Both the position numbers and the translations under genes were made by a program. A DNA stretch of 64,000 nucleotides, from the NCBI GenBank assembly GCA_963971535.1, contig OZ020589.1, forward strand, positions 84,400,955-84,464,954. The letters are read 5' to 3'. Shown one piece after another: positions 43,402-55,376 of the stretch. Each line of letters starts with the position of its first letter. Position 1 is the first letter of the stretch. The DNA comes from Notolepis coatsorum. Taxonomy: Eukaryota > Chordata > Actinopteri > Aulopiformes > Paralepididae. A model generated the notes under the pieces. That model did no database searches and was not told the DNA's origin. It saw only the letters and a program-made list of their open reading frames with translations.

Positions 43402-43667
43402 TATAATTGTGGCAGACTTGAATGCTAGTAATGCATAGAATTGAAATATGTATACAAATGTTTATTCTGTTTTTCATAGGCCGGAATAAGAAAGGTAGAG
43501 TAAATGTTCTTTTTACTGCTTAGCCGTAATGGACTCTATCTTAGTTATAACTTAAGAAAGGTAAGAGTAGCCTACATACTTTGAAATGTTCTTTACTGTT
43601 TAGCCTTAATGGATTCTAAGTTACTGTCATAACCAGCCCTGTAAGTGCTGTCTTAATGAGAAGGATA

Positions 43668-43856
43668 TGTGGTGTCTCCATTAGGCCTGTAGGCGGAGCT
43701 CTAACATAGAGTATGGGTTACACCGGGCTGGATGTGCTCCTGTGTGACACACAAGGTAGAGTGAATGACTGAGCAAGGTAGCTCTTGGTATGGATGTGAA
43801 TAAAGACAGACGCTGGTACTAAAGTGTCCATTACTCATTCTTACTACGACATAACA
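43668..43856 (+). repeat. LTR2 of the gypsy array, 189 bp
   Basis: Shared between copies 1 and 2. It reads identical to LTR3. No flanking duplication is present, and internal sequence continues on both sides. Confidence 0.93.
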
Positions 43857-45824
43857 TATTGGCGACAAGGATGTCGATGTTGAACCTAAGCCTACCGCCA
43901 CCTTTTCTTCAAAACGGCGGGGAGCCAGCCATTCCATTCAAGGCATGGATCCGCACGTTCGAAAATTACCTGCTAGCCATGTCCGAGAAGGAGCTACCTG
44001 ACGCGCGCAAGCGTGCCCTGCTCGTCCATTGTTTGGGAGTGGAAGGACAGAGACTTTTCTATACAATGACGGTGGCAGATGATAAGTACGCCACAGCATT
44101 ATCAGTTATTGGAAAGTTATTTACACGGAAAGTTAATGTAGTGGCGGAGCGCTACCGTTTTCGTCAACGTAGCCAACGCAATGGCGAGAGCACGGACCAG
44201 TACGTTGCCTCTCTAAAAGAGCTAGCTACAACTTGTGAGTTCGGGGTGATGGAAGAGGAAATGATCCGGGACCAGCTGGTCGAAAATACCAACTCAGCAC
44301 GCATCAAGGAGCGATTACTACTGGAAGTTCCACTGACACTGACCAAGGCTGTAATGATCGCTGGTCAGATTGAAACTGCGGTGTCGGAGGCAAAAGTCAT
44401 GCTTCAGGGACAGCCGGAGAGCACGGTAGAGGCGGTCCAGTTCTCACGCTCGCGACAGTACAAGTCACAGCGGGGTAATTTTAATGCGTCACCGCAACCC
44501 TTGCCTACACAGTCTATGCAGGGTAAGACATGTTACAGATGTGGCTCTCCTCAACACATCGCCAGCTTTGATGGATGCCCTGCTAGGGATGCACTGTGCA
44601 ACACATGTAAAAAGAAGGGACATTTTTCAAAAGTGCGTCGGGGTTCTAACAGAGTGAGTGAGGTAACCGAGTCTGAGACTGTACCTGAAGTGACTGTATT
44701 GTGCATGGTAGATGGTGCACGTTCTGTTGAAAAGATAGTGTGTACAGTGCAGGTTAGCACAGATGAACGAGACGGTCAGGACATTGAGCTCATGCTAGAT
44801 ACAGGTTCAGCTGTGTCTATTTTGCCCAGAGCGAGTTACATGCAATTATTCCCTAATGCTTCTCTTACAACACCAAAGCTAAGTCTAGTCAGCTACGGAG
44901 GTAATGCAATCCCCGTTCATGGATGCTTGAAGGCTAGAGTAGCTTTTGGTGACCGCTGCACTGACGAAGAAATATACATTGTGCAAAATGGGTCTCCAGT
45001 GTTAGGGAGGGACCTGTTTACTGCATTACAAATGCAGATACTAGAAGGCAAGGTCACGTCAGCTCAGTGCAACCAGACAAATTCAGTTGCAACCAGTGTT
45101 GAGAAAAATACACTTGGGTGTGCAAAGGCATTCACACATCGGGTGAAAATACGTCCAGAAGTCAGACCTGTACAACAACCACTACGTAGGTTGCCATTCT
45201 CAGTTAGAGCAGCTGTATCCCAGGAGATAAAGAGACTGGTAGAGCAGGACATAATCGAGCCTGTAGAGGCATCTGAATGGATCTTACCCATAGTCGTTAC
45301 TACAAAGAAAAACGCAGAATTACACCTCTGTGTAGACCTGAGGGAGCCAAATAAGGCAGTAGTCATAGATGGGTTTCCACTACCCCACATGGAGGAACTG
45401 TTTACAGAATTGAGGGGCGCAACACTGTTTCCGACATTAGACCTTCAGAGTGCTTATCACCAGGTTACACTACACGAGGACAGCCGTAGCTTGTTGACAT
45501 TCATTACTCATAATGGACTGTTTCGCTTTAAGAGAGTGCCGTACGGACTGGCATCGGCACCCAGCTTCCAACGGATGATGTCAATAATCCTCAAAGGTCT
45601 GTTGGGGGTCCAGTGCTATCTCGATGACATCATTGTCACAGTTACATCAGTGGAGGAGCACGACAGGAACCTGACTGCGGTGCACTCTCACTCTTTGACC
45701 CTGAGCTGCCCACGGTCGTCACTACAGACGCATCGGACTACGGTCTGGGCGCCGTCCTCACCCAGATGCATCCGGACGCCTCAGAAAGGACTGTGGCGTT
45801 CGCCTCCTGCACGCTGTCCCAGGC

Positions 45825-46378
45825 GCCTAAATATTAAAGGCAACCAACTTGTGTCTAGCCACGCCCAACTTGCGTCTAGCCACGCCCCCGCGGAGCGTAG
45901 CGGCAGAGCTCGGAGCTCCGTCGCGGCAGCATTATGTAGCAGTAATCCCCCCTTTTTTACCATCGACAACTAGCTCAACTGGCAGCGCTGCCCTGCTGTG
46001 GATCCTGCGGTCTGTTGGTGACAAGTTCGATTCCCTTCAGTTTTTTATTTATTTTTTTTTTAACATGCATTCTTTCGCCGGTTAAGTTTAGGCATGTTAA
46101 CTTTAAGCATTGTTTCGGAGTTGGTTAAGGTTAAGGTTAGGCATTGTTTCGGAGTTGGTTAAGGTTAGAAGGGTTAAGTTTAGGCGCTGTTAAGGAGCTG
46201 GTTAAGGTTAGAGTTTGTCTTAGAGAATGGCAATAGACAGCCTATTTCCGCGCTGCAGCGCGAGCCAATAGACAGCCTATTTCCGCGCTGCAGCTCTCTC
46301 GCGCTGCCGCGGTCACATGGGCGTAGTGGCCAATCAGAGAAACGCTAAACACAAGTTGGTTGCCGAAAATATTTACGC
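45825..46378. mobile_element. MITE inside RNase H (copy 2)
   Basis: Same element, ends and 9-bp duplication as at 40999-41552; the T run is interrupted by A. Confidence 0.88.
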
Positions 46379-46852
46379 GTCCCAGGCAGAGAGAAAATAT
46401 TCTACTGTGGAAAAAGAGGCGCTGGGCTGTGTGTGGGCAACGGAAAAGTGGAGGACATACCTGTGGGGAAGACACTTCACACTATGGACAGATCACAGTC
46501 CCCTGACCACACTGCTCTCTTCAAAAGGTCAAGGTAGAGCGGGCATGCGCGTAGCCAGGTGGTCCGCTAGGCTAATGTCATTCTGCTATGACATTCAGTA
46601 CAAGCCCGGCAGAGAAAACGTCACTGCGGACTGCCTGTCCCGTCTCCCACTACCTGGCTCAGAACCTAGCCAGGAGGAGGACGTGGAAGTGGTAGCCCTT
46701 GTCTCTAATCTCTCAGCTATCACGGCGGCAGAGTTCAAAGCTGCATGCACTGCCTGCCCGGTGCAACTGAAACTACGTGAGATACTCACCTCCAGATGGC
46801 TTAAATCCGAAAAGGATCTAGGCCCGGACCTACGGATGTTCTTCAAACTACA

Positions 46853-46903
46853 TTTACATTTACATTTAGTCATTTAGCTGACGCTTTTATCCAAAGCGAC
46901 TTA
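46853..46903 (-). mobile_element. SINE stub (copy 2)
   Basis: Same insertion as at 42027-42077. Confidence 0.85.
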
Positions 46904-48493
46904 CAAACTACAGAACGAACTCTCTCTACACGATGACTGTGTCGTGCGAGGCCCATATAGACTGCTCGTCCCAGAGAGTCTACAGCCCAAACTGATCTCC
47001 CTGGCTCACGAGTCACACTCACCAGGGAATTGTGAGGACAAAACAGAGACTCAGAGAAGTATACTGGTGGCCTGGCATGGATGCCCAGGTTGAGTCGGCT
47101 ATCAAAGCATGCAACACATGCCAGTCACATGACAAGTCAGCAGTCACACGCACCTCTCCACTGCAGCCTGTGCCCTATCCTACTGGGGCTTGGGAGAAAC
47201 TGGCAATTGACGTGGTTGGGCCCTTTGATAAAGCGCCCCTGGACTGTCGCTTTGCAATCACACTAATAGACTACTACAGTAAGTGGCCTGAGATAGCTTT
47301 TGTGCCACAGGTTACATCACGGACTGTGACAATATTCCTATCTACAGTTTTCAGCAGAGAGGGTAATCCGAAAGAGCTCGTCTCTGACAATGGCTCTCAG
47401 TTTGTGTCTCAGGAGTTTGAGGCGTTTCTCCAAGACAGGGGCATAGTGCACAGGAAGTCATCTGTGTATTATCCATGGGCAAATGGTGAAATAGAACGCT
47501 TTAACCGCAGTTTGAAAGACAGTATGCAGACGGCCTCGCTGGAAGGCAGGCAATGGAAGGAGTTTACAACAGACTTCTTACAGGCCTATCGGTCTACTCC
47601 TCACTCTGCGACACAGCACTCACCAGCAGAACTGTTGCAACTGTTCTATGCGCACCAAACTCCATGTGGCTGGATTTCAGATTCCACAAGCCACACCACA
47701 CTCGTCGGAGGACATAGCCGCCAGAGTAGCCGTGCAACAGGACAGAAGCAAGGCGTACACGGATCAAAGGCGAGGTGCGAAGAGTGTGTCATTCCCATGT
47801 GGCTCATACGTTCGGGTTAAGAAACCTGGCATTCTTGCAAGACTCAGTCCAAGTTCTCCAAGCCACTCAAGGTGGTGGGACAGAAAGGACCGCACACCTA
47901 CATGCTGGCTGATGGATGCTGTTGGAATGCTTCCCATCTGGCACCGGTCTCTCTTTGGAGAGGAGAGGGGGACGGCGAGGGGTCGCCTTTGTACGGTGAT
48001 ATTACAGCAGGGCCACCTTCTGACACACACACAGAACCTGTAAGACAGGCCAGGCCGAGACGAGCACCTGTGTGGACTCAGGACTTTGTGATGAGCCACT
48101 GAGAAAAGTGTTATGTAATATTGATATTAGTAATGCTGAAAGGTGAAAGAGTTAACGGTTCTGGTTAATTATGTAATATTGATATTAGTAATGCTGAAAG
48201 GTGAAAGAGTTAACAGTTCTGGTTAATTATAATTGTGGCAGACTTGAATGCTAGTAATGCATAGAATTGAAATATGTATACAAATGTTTATTCTGTTTTT
48301 CATAGGCCGGAATAAGAAAGGTAGAGTAAATGTTCTTTTTACTGCTTAGCCGTAATGGACTCTATCTTAGTTATAACTTAAGAAAGGTAAGAGTAGCCTA
48401 CATACTTTGAAATGTTCTTTACTGTTTAGCCTTAATGGATTCTAAGTTACTGTCATAACCAGCCCTGTAAGTGCTGTCTTAATGAGAAGGATA

Positions 48494-48682
48494 TGTGGTG
48501 TCTCCATTAGGCCTGTAGGCGGAGCTCTAACATAGAGTATGGGTTACACCGGGCTGGATGTGCTCCTGTGTGACACACAAGGTAGAGTGAATGACTGAGC
48601 AAGGTAGCTCTTGGTATGGATGTGAATAAAGACAGACGCTGGTACTAAAGTGTCCATTACTCATTCTTACTACGACATAACA
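48494..48682 (+). repeat. LTR3 of the gypsy array, 189 bp
   Basis: Shared between copies 2 and 3; reads identical to LTR2. Confidence 0.93.
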
Positions 48683-50650
48683 TATTGGCGACAAGGATGT
48701 CGATGTTGAACCTAAGCCTACCGCCACCTTTTCTTCAAAACGGCGGGGAGCCAGCCATTCCATTCAAGGCATGGATCCGCACGTTCGAAAATTACCTGCT
48801 AGCCATGTCCGAGAAGGAGCTACCTGACGCGCGCAAGCGTGCCCTGCTCGTCCATTGTTTGGGAGTGGAAGGACAGAGACTTTTCTATACAATGACGGTG
48901 GCAGATGATAAGTACGCCACAGCATTATCAGTTATTGGAAAGTTATTTACACGGAAAGTTAATGTAGTGGCGGAGCGCTACCGTTTTCGTCAACGTAGCC
49001 AACGCAATGGCGAGAGCACGGACCAGTACGTTGCCTCTCTAAAAGAGCTAGCTACAACTTGTGAGTTCGGGGTGATGGAAGAGGAAATGATCCGGGACCA
49101 GCTGGTCGAAAATACCAACTCAGCACGCATCAGGGAGCGATTACTACTGGAAGTTCCACTGACACTGACCAAGGCTGTAATGATCGCTGGTCAGATTGAA
49201 ACTGCGGTGTCGGAGGCAAAAGTCATGCTTCAGGGACAGCCGGAGAGCACGGTAGAGGCGGTCCAGTTCTCACGCTCGCGACAGTACAAGTCACAGCGGG
49301 GTAATTTTAATGCGTCACCGCAACCCTTGCCTACACAGTCTATGCAGGGTAAGACATGTTACAGATGTGGCTCTCCTCAACACATCGCCAGCTTTGATGG
49401 ATGCCCTGCTAGGGATGCACTGTGCAACACATGTAAAAAGAAGGGACATTTTTCAAAAGTGCGTCGGGGTTCTAACAGAGTGAGTGAGGTAACCGAGTCT
49501 GAGACTGTACCTGAAGTGACTGTATTGTGCATGGTAGATGGTGCACGTTCTGTTGAAAAGATAGTGTGTACAGTGCAGGTTAGCACAGATGAACGAGACG
49601 GTCAGGACATTGAGCTCATGCTAGATACAGGTTCAGCTGTGTCTATTTTGCCCAGAGCGAGTTACATGCAATTATTCCCTAATGCTTCTCTTACAACACC
49701 AAAGCTAAGTCTAGTCAGCTACGGAGGTAATGCAATCCCCATTCATGGATGCTTGAAGGCTAGAGTAGCTTTTGGTGACCGCTGCACTGACGAAGAAATA
49801 TACATTGTGCAAAATGGGTCTCCAGTGTTAGGGAGGGACCTGTTTACTGCATTACAAATGCAGATACTAGAAGGCAAGGTCACGTCAGCTCAGTGCAACC
49901 AGACAAATTCAGTTGCAACCAGTGTTGAGAAAAATACACTTGGGTGTGCAAAGGCATTCACACATCGGGTGAAAATACGTCCAGAAGTCAGACCTGTACA
50001 ACAACCACTACGTAGGTTGCCATTCTCAGTTAGAGCAGCTGTATCCCAGGAGATAAAGAGACTGGTAGAGCAGGACATAATCGAGCCTGTAGAGGCATCT
50101 GAATGGATCTTACCCATAGTCGTTACTACAAAGAAAAACGCAGAATTACACCTCTGTGTAGACCTGAGGGAGCCAAATAAGGCAGTAGTCATAGATGGGT
50201 TTCCACTACCCCACATGGAGGAACTGTTTACAGAATTGAGGGGCGCAACACTGTTTTCGACATTAGACCTTCAGAGTGCTTATCACCAGGTTACACTACA
50301 CGAGGACAGCCGTAGCTTGTTGACATTCATTACTCATAATGGACTGTTTCGCTTTAAGAGAGTGCCGTACGGACTGGCATCGGCACCCAGCTTCCAACGG
50401 ATGATGTCAATAATCCTCAAAGGTCTGTCGGGGGTCCAGTGCTATCTCGATGACATCATTGTCACAGTTACATCAGTGGAGGAGCACGACAGGAACCTGA
50501 CTGCGGTGCACTCTCACTCTTTGACCCTGAGCTGCCCACGGTCGTCACTACAGACGCATCGGACTACGGTCTGGGCGCCGTCCTCACCCAGATGCATCCG
50601 GACGCCTCAGAAAGGACTGTGGCGTTCGCCTCCTGCACGCTGTCCCAGGC

Positions 50651-51204
50651 GCCTAAATATTAAAGGCAACCAACTTGTGTCTAGCCACGCCCAACTTGCG
50701 TCTAGCCACGCCCCCGCGGAGCGTAGCGGCAGAGCTCGGAGCTCCGTCGCGGCAGCATTATGTAGCAGTAATCCCCCCTTTTTTACCATCGACAACTAGC
50801 TCAACTGGCAGCGCTGCCCTGCTGTGGATCCTGCGGTCTGTTGGTGACAAGTTCGATTCCCTTCAGTTTTTTATTTTTATTTTTTTTAACGTGCATTCTT
50901 TCGCCGGTTAAGTTTAGGCATGTTAACTTTAAGCATTGTTTCGGAGTTGGTTAAGGTTAAGGTTAGGCATTGTTTCGGAGTTGGTTAAGGTTAGAAGGGT
51001 TAAGTTTAGGCGCTGTTAAGGAGCTGGTTAAGGTTAGAGTTTGTCTTAGAGAATGGCAATAGACAGCCTATTTCCGCGCTGCAGCGCGAGCCAATAGACA
51101 GCCTATTTCCGCGCTGCAGCTCTCTCGCGCTGCCGCGGTCACATGGGCGTAGTGGCCAATCAGAGAAACGCTAAACACAAGTTGGTTGCCGAAAATATTT
51201 ACGC
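50651..51204. mobile_element. MITE inside RNase H (copy 3)
   Basis: Same element and duplication as at 40999-41552, with a different pattern of A in the T run. Confidence 0.88.
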
Positions 51205-51678
51205 GTCCCAGGCAGAGAGAAAATATTCTACTGTGGAAAAAGAGGCGCTGGGCTGTGTGTGGGCAACGGAAAAGTGGAGGACATACCTGTGGGGAAGACA
51301 CTTCACACTATGGACAGATCACAGTCCCCTGACCACACTGCTCTCTTCAAAAGGTCAAGGTAGAGCGGGCATGCGCGTAGCCAGGTGGTCCGCTAGGCTA
51401 ATGTCATTCTGCTATGACATTCAGTACAAGCCCGGCAGAGAAAACGTCACTGCGGACTGCCTGTCCCGTCTCCCACTACCTGGCTCAGAACCTAGCCAGG
51501 AGGAGGACGTGGAAGTGGTAGCCCTTGTCTCTAATCTCTCAGCTATCACGGCGGCAGAGTTCAAAGCTGCATGCACTGCCTGCCCGGTGCAACTGAAACT
51601 ACGTGAGATACTCACCTCCAGATGGCTTAAATCCGAAAAGGATCTAGGCCCGGACCTACGGATGTTCTTCAAACTACA

Positions 51679-51729
51679 TTTACATTTACATTTAGTCATT
51701 TAGCTGACGCTTTTATCCAAAGCGACTTA
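51679..51729 (-). mobile_element. SINE stub (copy 3)
   Basis: Same insertion as at 42027-42077. Confidence 0.85.
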
Positions 51730-53319
51730 CAAACTACAGAACGAACTCTCTCTACACGATGACTGTGTCGTGCGAGGCCCATATAGACTGCTCGTCCCAG
51801 AGAGTCTACAGCCCAAACTGATCTCCCTGGCTCACGAGTCACACTCACCAGGGAATTGTGAGGACAAAACAGAGACTCAGAGAAGTATACTGGTGGCCTG
51901 GCATGGATGCCCAGGTTGAGTCGGCTATCAAAGCATGCAACACATGCCAGTCACATGACAAGTCAGCAGTCACACGCACCTCTCCACTGCAGCCTGTGCC
52001 CTATCCTACTGGGGCTTGGGAGAAACTGGCAATTGACGTGGTTGGGCCCTTTGATAAAGCGCCCCTGGACTGTCGCTTTGCAATCACACTAATAGACTAC
52101 TACAGTAAGTGGCCTGAGATAGCTTTTGTGCCACAGGTTACATCACGGACTGTGACAATATTCCTATCTACAGTTTTCAGCAGAGAGGGTAATCCGAAAG
52201 AGCTCGTCTCTGACAATGGCTCTCAGTTTGTGTCTCAGGAGTTTGAGGCGTTTCTCCAAGACAGGGGCATAGTGCACAGGAAGTCATCTGTGTATTATCC
52301 ATGGGCAAATGGTGAAATAGAACGCTTTAACCGCAGTTTGAAAGACAGTATGCAGACGGCCTCGCTGGAAGGCAGGCAATGGAAGGAGTTTACAACAGAC
52401 TTCTTACAGGCCTATCGGTCTACTCCTCACTCTGCGACACAGCACTCACCAGCAGAACTGTTGCAACTGTTCTATGCGCACCAAACTCCATGTGGCTGGA
52501 TTTCAGATTCCACAAGCCACACCACACTCGTCGGAGGACATAGCCGCCAGAGTAGCCGTGCAACAGGACAGAAGCAAGGCGTACACGGATCAAAGGCGAG
52601 GTGCGAAGAGTGTGTCATTCCCATGTGGCTCATACGTTCGGGTTAAGAAACCTGGCATTCTTGCAAGACTCAGTCCAAGTTCTCCAAGCCACTCAAGGTG
52701 GTGGGACAGAAAGGACCGCACACCTACATGCTGGCTGATGGATGCTGTTGGAATGCTTCCCATCTGGCACCGGTCTCTCTTTGGAGAGGAGAGGGGGACG
52801 GCGAGGGGTCGCCTTTGGACGGTGATATTACAGCAGGGCCACCTTCTGACACGCACACAGAACCTGTAAGACAGGCCAGGCCGAGACGAGCACCTGTGTG
52901 GACTCAGGACTTTGTGATGAGCCACTGAGAAAAGTGTTATGTAATATTGATATTAGTAATGCTGAAAGGTGAAAGAGTTAACGGTTCTGGTTAATTATGT
53001 AATATTGATATTAGTAATGCTGAAAGGTGAAAGAGTTAACGGTTCTGGTTAATTATAATTGTGGCAGACTTGAATGCTAGTAATGCATAGAATTGAAATA
53101 TGTATACAAATGTTTATTCTGTTTTTCATAGGCCGGAATAAGAAAGGTAGAGTAAATGTTCTTTTTACTGCTTAGCCGTAATGGACTCTATCTTAGTTAT
53201 AACTTAAGAAAGGTAAGAGTAGCCTACATACTTTGAAATGTTCTTTACTGTTTAGCCTTAATGGATTCTAAGTTACTGTCATAACCAGCCCTGTAAGTGC
53301 TGTCTTAATGAGAAGGATA

Positions 53320-53508
53320 TGTGGTGTCTCCATTAGGCCTGTAGGCGGAGCTCTAACATAGAGTATGGGTTACACTGGGCTGGATGTGCTCCTGTGTGAC
53401 ACACAAGGTAGAGTGAATGACTGAGCAAGGTAGCTCTTGGTATGGATGTGAATAAAGACAGATGCTGGTACTAAAGTGTCCATTACTCGTTCTTACTAGG
53501 ACATAACA
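53320..53508 (+). repeat. LTR4 of the gypsy array, 189 bp
   Basis: Right-hand LTR, followed by GAGGT (53509-53513), which matches the left flank of LTR1. It carries four private substitutions (for example CACTGGGCTGG, GACAGATGCTGG, ACTCGTTCTTACTAGG). Confidence 0.92.
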
Positions 53509-53513
53509 GAGGT

Positions 53514-54011
53514 TTAATGTTTTTTTTTAGCCAAGAATAAAGACCATAACCCTATCAAAGCAGTAGTCAAAGTGTATATTTTCATTTTTACCTATGTTTT
53601 ATACGATTTACCGAAAATACAAATTTATAAATCCAGATTCAACCCTGCCATTGGAAAGAGGAGCCTTTTCCCTATCTATAGATGTATGATTTGACCATAA
53701 TAAGGTCAAGGTCAAGTTCAAGGTCAAATATGAATTTATAATTAAAATCGATTATCATTTATTACTGTATCTACAAATCCTTCTGTTTAATCATCTTTCC
53801 TTTATTCATTTGCTTAGATTTTTTTTACACTTGATCTCAAGAAGGTGCTGAATGAGCTCAGTGAGCGAGCTCGGTTTGCTCACAATTGTAACATGGTGTT
53901 ATTCACCGGCACAGATGCAAAAATAAATCATAATTTATATTCTCCCTTTTTTCATTACAATTTACTCAAGCCTAGTAACAGACACAATATTTCTGACACT
54001 GGAAATACATA
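53514..54011. other. no gene recognised
   Basis: AT-rich sequence with a run of GGTCAAGGTCAAG-type words at about 53703-53725. No coding or RNA feature. Confidence 0.55.
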
Positions 54012-54019
54012 CCCCCAGG

Positions 54020-54183
54020 CAGGGCCTGTGCAAGATTGAAACTTGCATTTTTTTTTTTTAAATAAAATAAATAAATAAAAAAATAATAAATAATTTTTTT
54101 TTTTTTTTTTTTTTTTGCAAGGCCCCCCTTCCGGCGAGGCCCTGTGCGACCGCACTGATCGCACACCTCCTGAGGCGGCCCTG
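54020..54183. mobile_element. small hAT MITE, 164 bp
   Basis: Starts CAGGGCC and ends GGCCCTG, flanked by the 8-bp duplication CCCCCAGG (54012-54019 and 54184-54191). The centre is A/T homopolymer-rich (T runs of 10 and 22). Confidence 0.82.
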
Positions 54184-54375
54184 CCCCCAGGTCCCTAGAT
54201 GTTCCTAGATACCAAGAACATGCATATTGGCCTGTAGAAGTGGAGCAATCTTCCATTTACTTAGGCATGTACCTTTAGGCGAGCTTTCTGAAAATAGGGC
54301 TACAGCTTTTAAATCAACTCCTCCCCTCGACATTGTAGTTCTTTCAACTATTGTGGGGAAAAACAGCCTTGCAAA

Positions 54376-55376
54376 TGTCGTATATTCTGGGTCAGTACTC
54401 TGCTTCTTCTGTGGCTACGTGTCTGGCTCGACCACCGGTCTAGTGCAGATGTTTTTGTGCAGAAGAATCTGAGTCCACACAAGCCAGTTGGAGTGGTATA
54501 CTAGAGCTTTTATTTAAAAGAGTCCCTGAAGGTGGTAATCTTGAAGCTCTCTGAAATATCATAATACACACTCTCTCTGGATGGTTTCCAGTTTACAAAA
54601 TCATTATTTCAGCAGGTTTGGTCTTCGTTTGGCATTTTGCATAGTCATCATTGGCATGGCAGAGCAGCGGGCCTTCATCCTTTGTTCAATTCTGGCCATT
54701 TCTCCTCGTCATCTTCATCTTCATCTCCATCTGCATTTTGTGTTTGTTGTGTGTGTGTCCGTTCTCCCGGCGGGTTCACTGTTTAAAAACCTAAAACCCC
54801 ACCTCTCTGCCCTGTCGGATGACACAGGGGCTAGAAGGCTTGGTTTGCTCTTGGCCTATAGAATTCTAGTCTGCGGCCATTTTGAGTCTCTGGTTTCAAG
54901 ATAGCACCAACTAGGGGTTGATTTGAATGTCCCAGAGGAGGGTTTCGTCCGTTGGAATTTAAGCCATATAAGTTTGACAGGATGCTTTAAATATGGTTGT
55001 CTATTTCTTGGTATCTTGAAACCTAGATATTACTCTCTAGTTTATCTAAACCTTCTATGTCAGTCTTTACACAATGTTCCTAGTACGTTTTAAACATATT
55101 TTATCCTAATTGAGTCCTTAATTTAATATAAGAAGTATTTGAATATTCCAATCTATTGCTTACTTTATTTGTCCTTTTTCTAGGTGTAGGCTAAACTACT
55201 TTTGCAGTCTGTTTTAAGTTCTAAACACACTATTTTGTTTAACTTGGTTTCCCGCTAGTAATAGTCTTAATTATTAGTTCTAAATTAACTAGAATCTTAT
55301 TTCTTTAACAATGATATGGTTCTCCTATTTTATTAATGTTTTTTAGTGGGTATGCCAGCGTTTGATCCAATATTCA
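54376..55376 (-). repeat. probable 3' LTR of a minus-strand LTR element
   Basis: The left boundary is firm: TGTCGTATATTCTGGGT(C/G)AGTACTCTGCTTCTTCTGTG is found here and again, with two differences, from 63963 to the window end, so these are the same LTR edge. On the minus strand there is AATAAAAGC near 54505, a polyadenylation signal. The right boundary is inferred: ...CCAATATTCA is followed by CCCTTTCTCTTC, which on the minus strand is a polypurine tract (GAAGAGAAAGGG) directly before TG. Confidence 0.55.

Larger units (their letters stand above)
43871..48102 (+). pseudogene. gypsy array copy 2: defective gag-pol
   Basis: Exactly 4826 bp downstream of copy 1, with the same domain order, the same loss of the reverse-transcriptase thumb, the same frameshifts, and the same MITE and SINE insertions. 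Private changes noted by eye are a lysine for arginine in Gag (ARIKERLLL), a proline in the catalytic block (LFPTLDLQ), a leucine before the YLDD block (KGLLGVQCYLDD) and a base change near 47992. The T run inside the MITE also differs. Overall identity is near 99.8%. Confidence 0.9.
48697..52928 (+). pseudogene. gypsy array copy 3: defective gag-pol
   Basis: Third unit with the same defects as copies 1 and 2. Its protease region has isoleucine for valine (AIPIHGCL). Like copy 1 it keeps arginine in Gag and serine in the catalytic block, so copy 2 is the most changed in those positions; like copy 2 it has CAGTAC at 51422 where copy 1 has CTGTAC. The shared-site pattern is therefore mixed. Confidence 0.9.

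Noticed and set aside
43283-43856. A 574-bp LTR starting TGTTATGTAATATTG and ending ACATAACA
   Set aside because: The outer copies have only the last 187-189 bp, and the duplication GAGGT fits the shorter LTR starting TGTGGTG. The extra part is 3' UTR.
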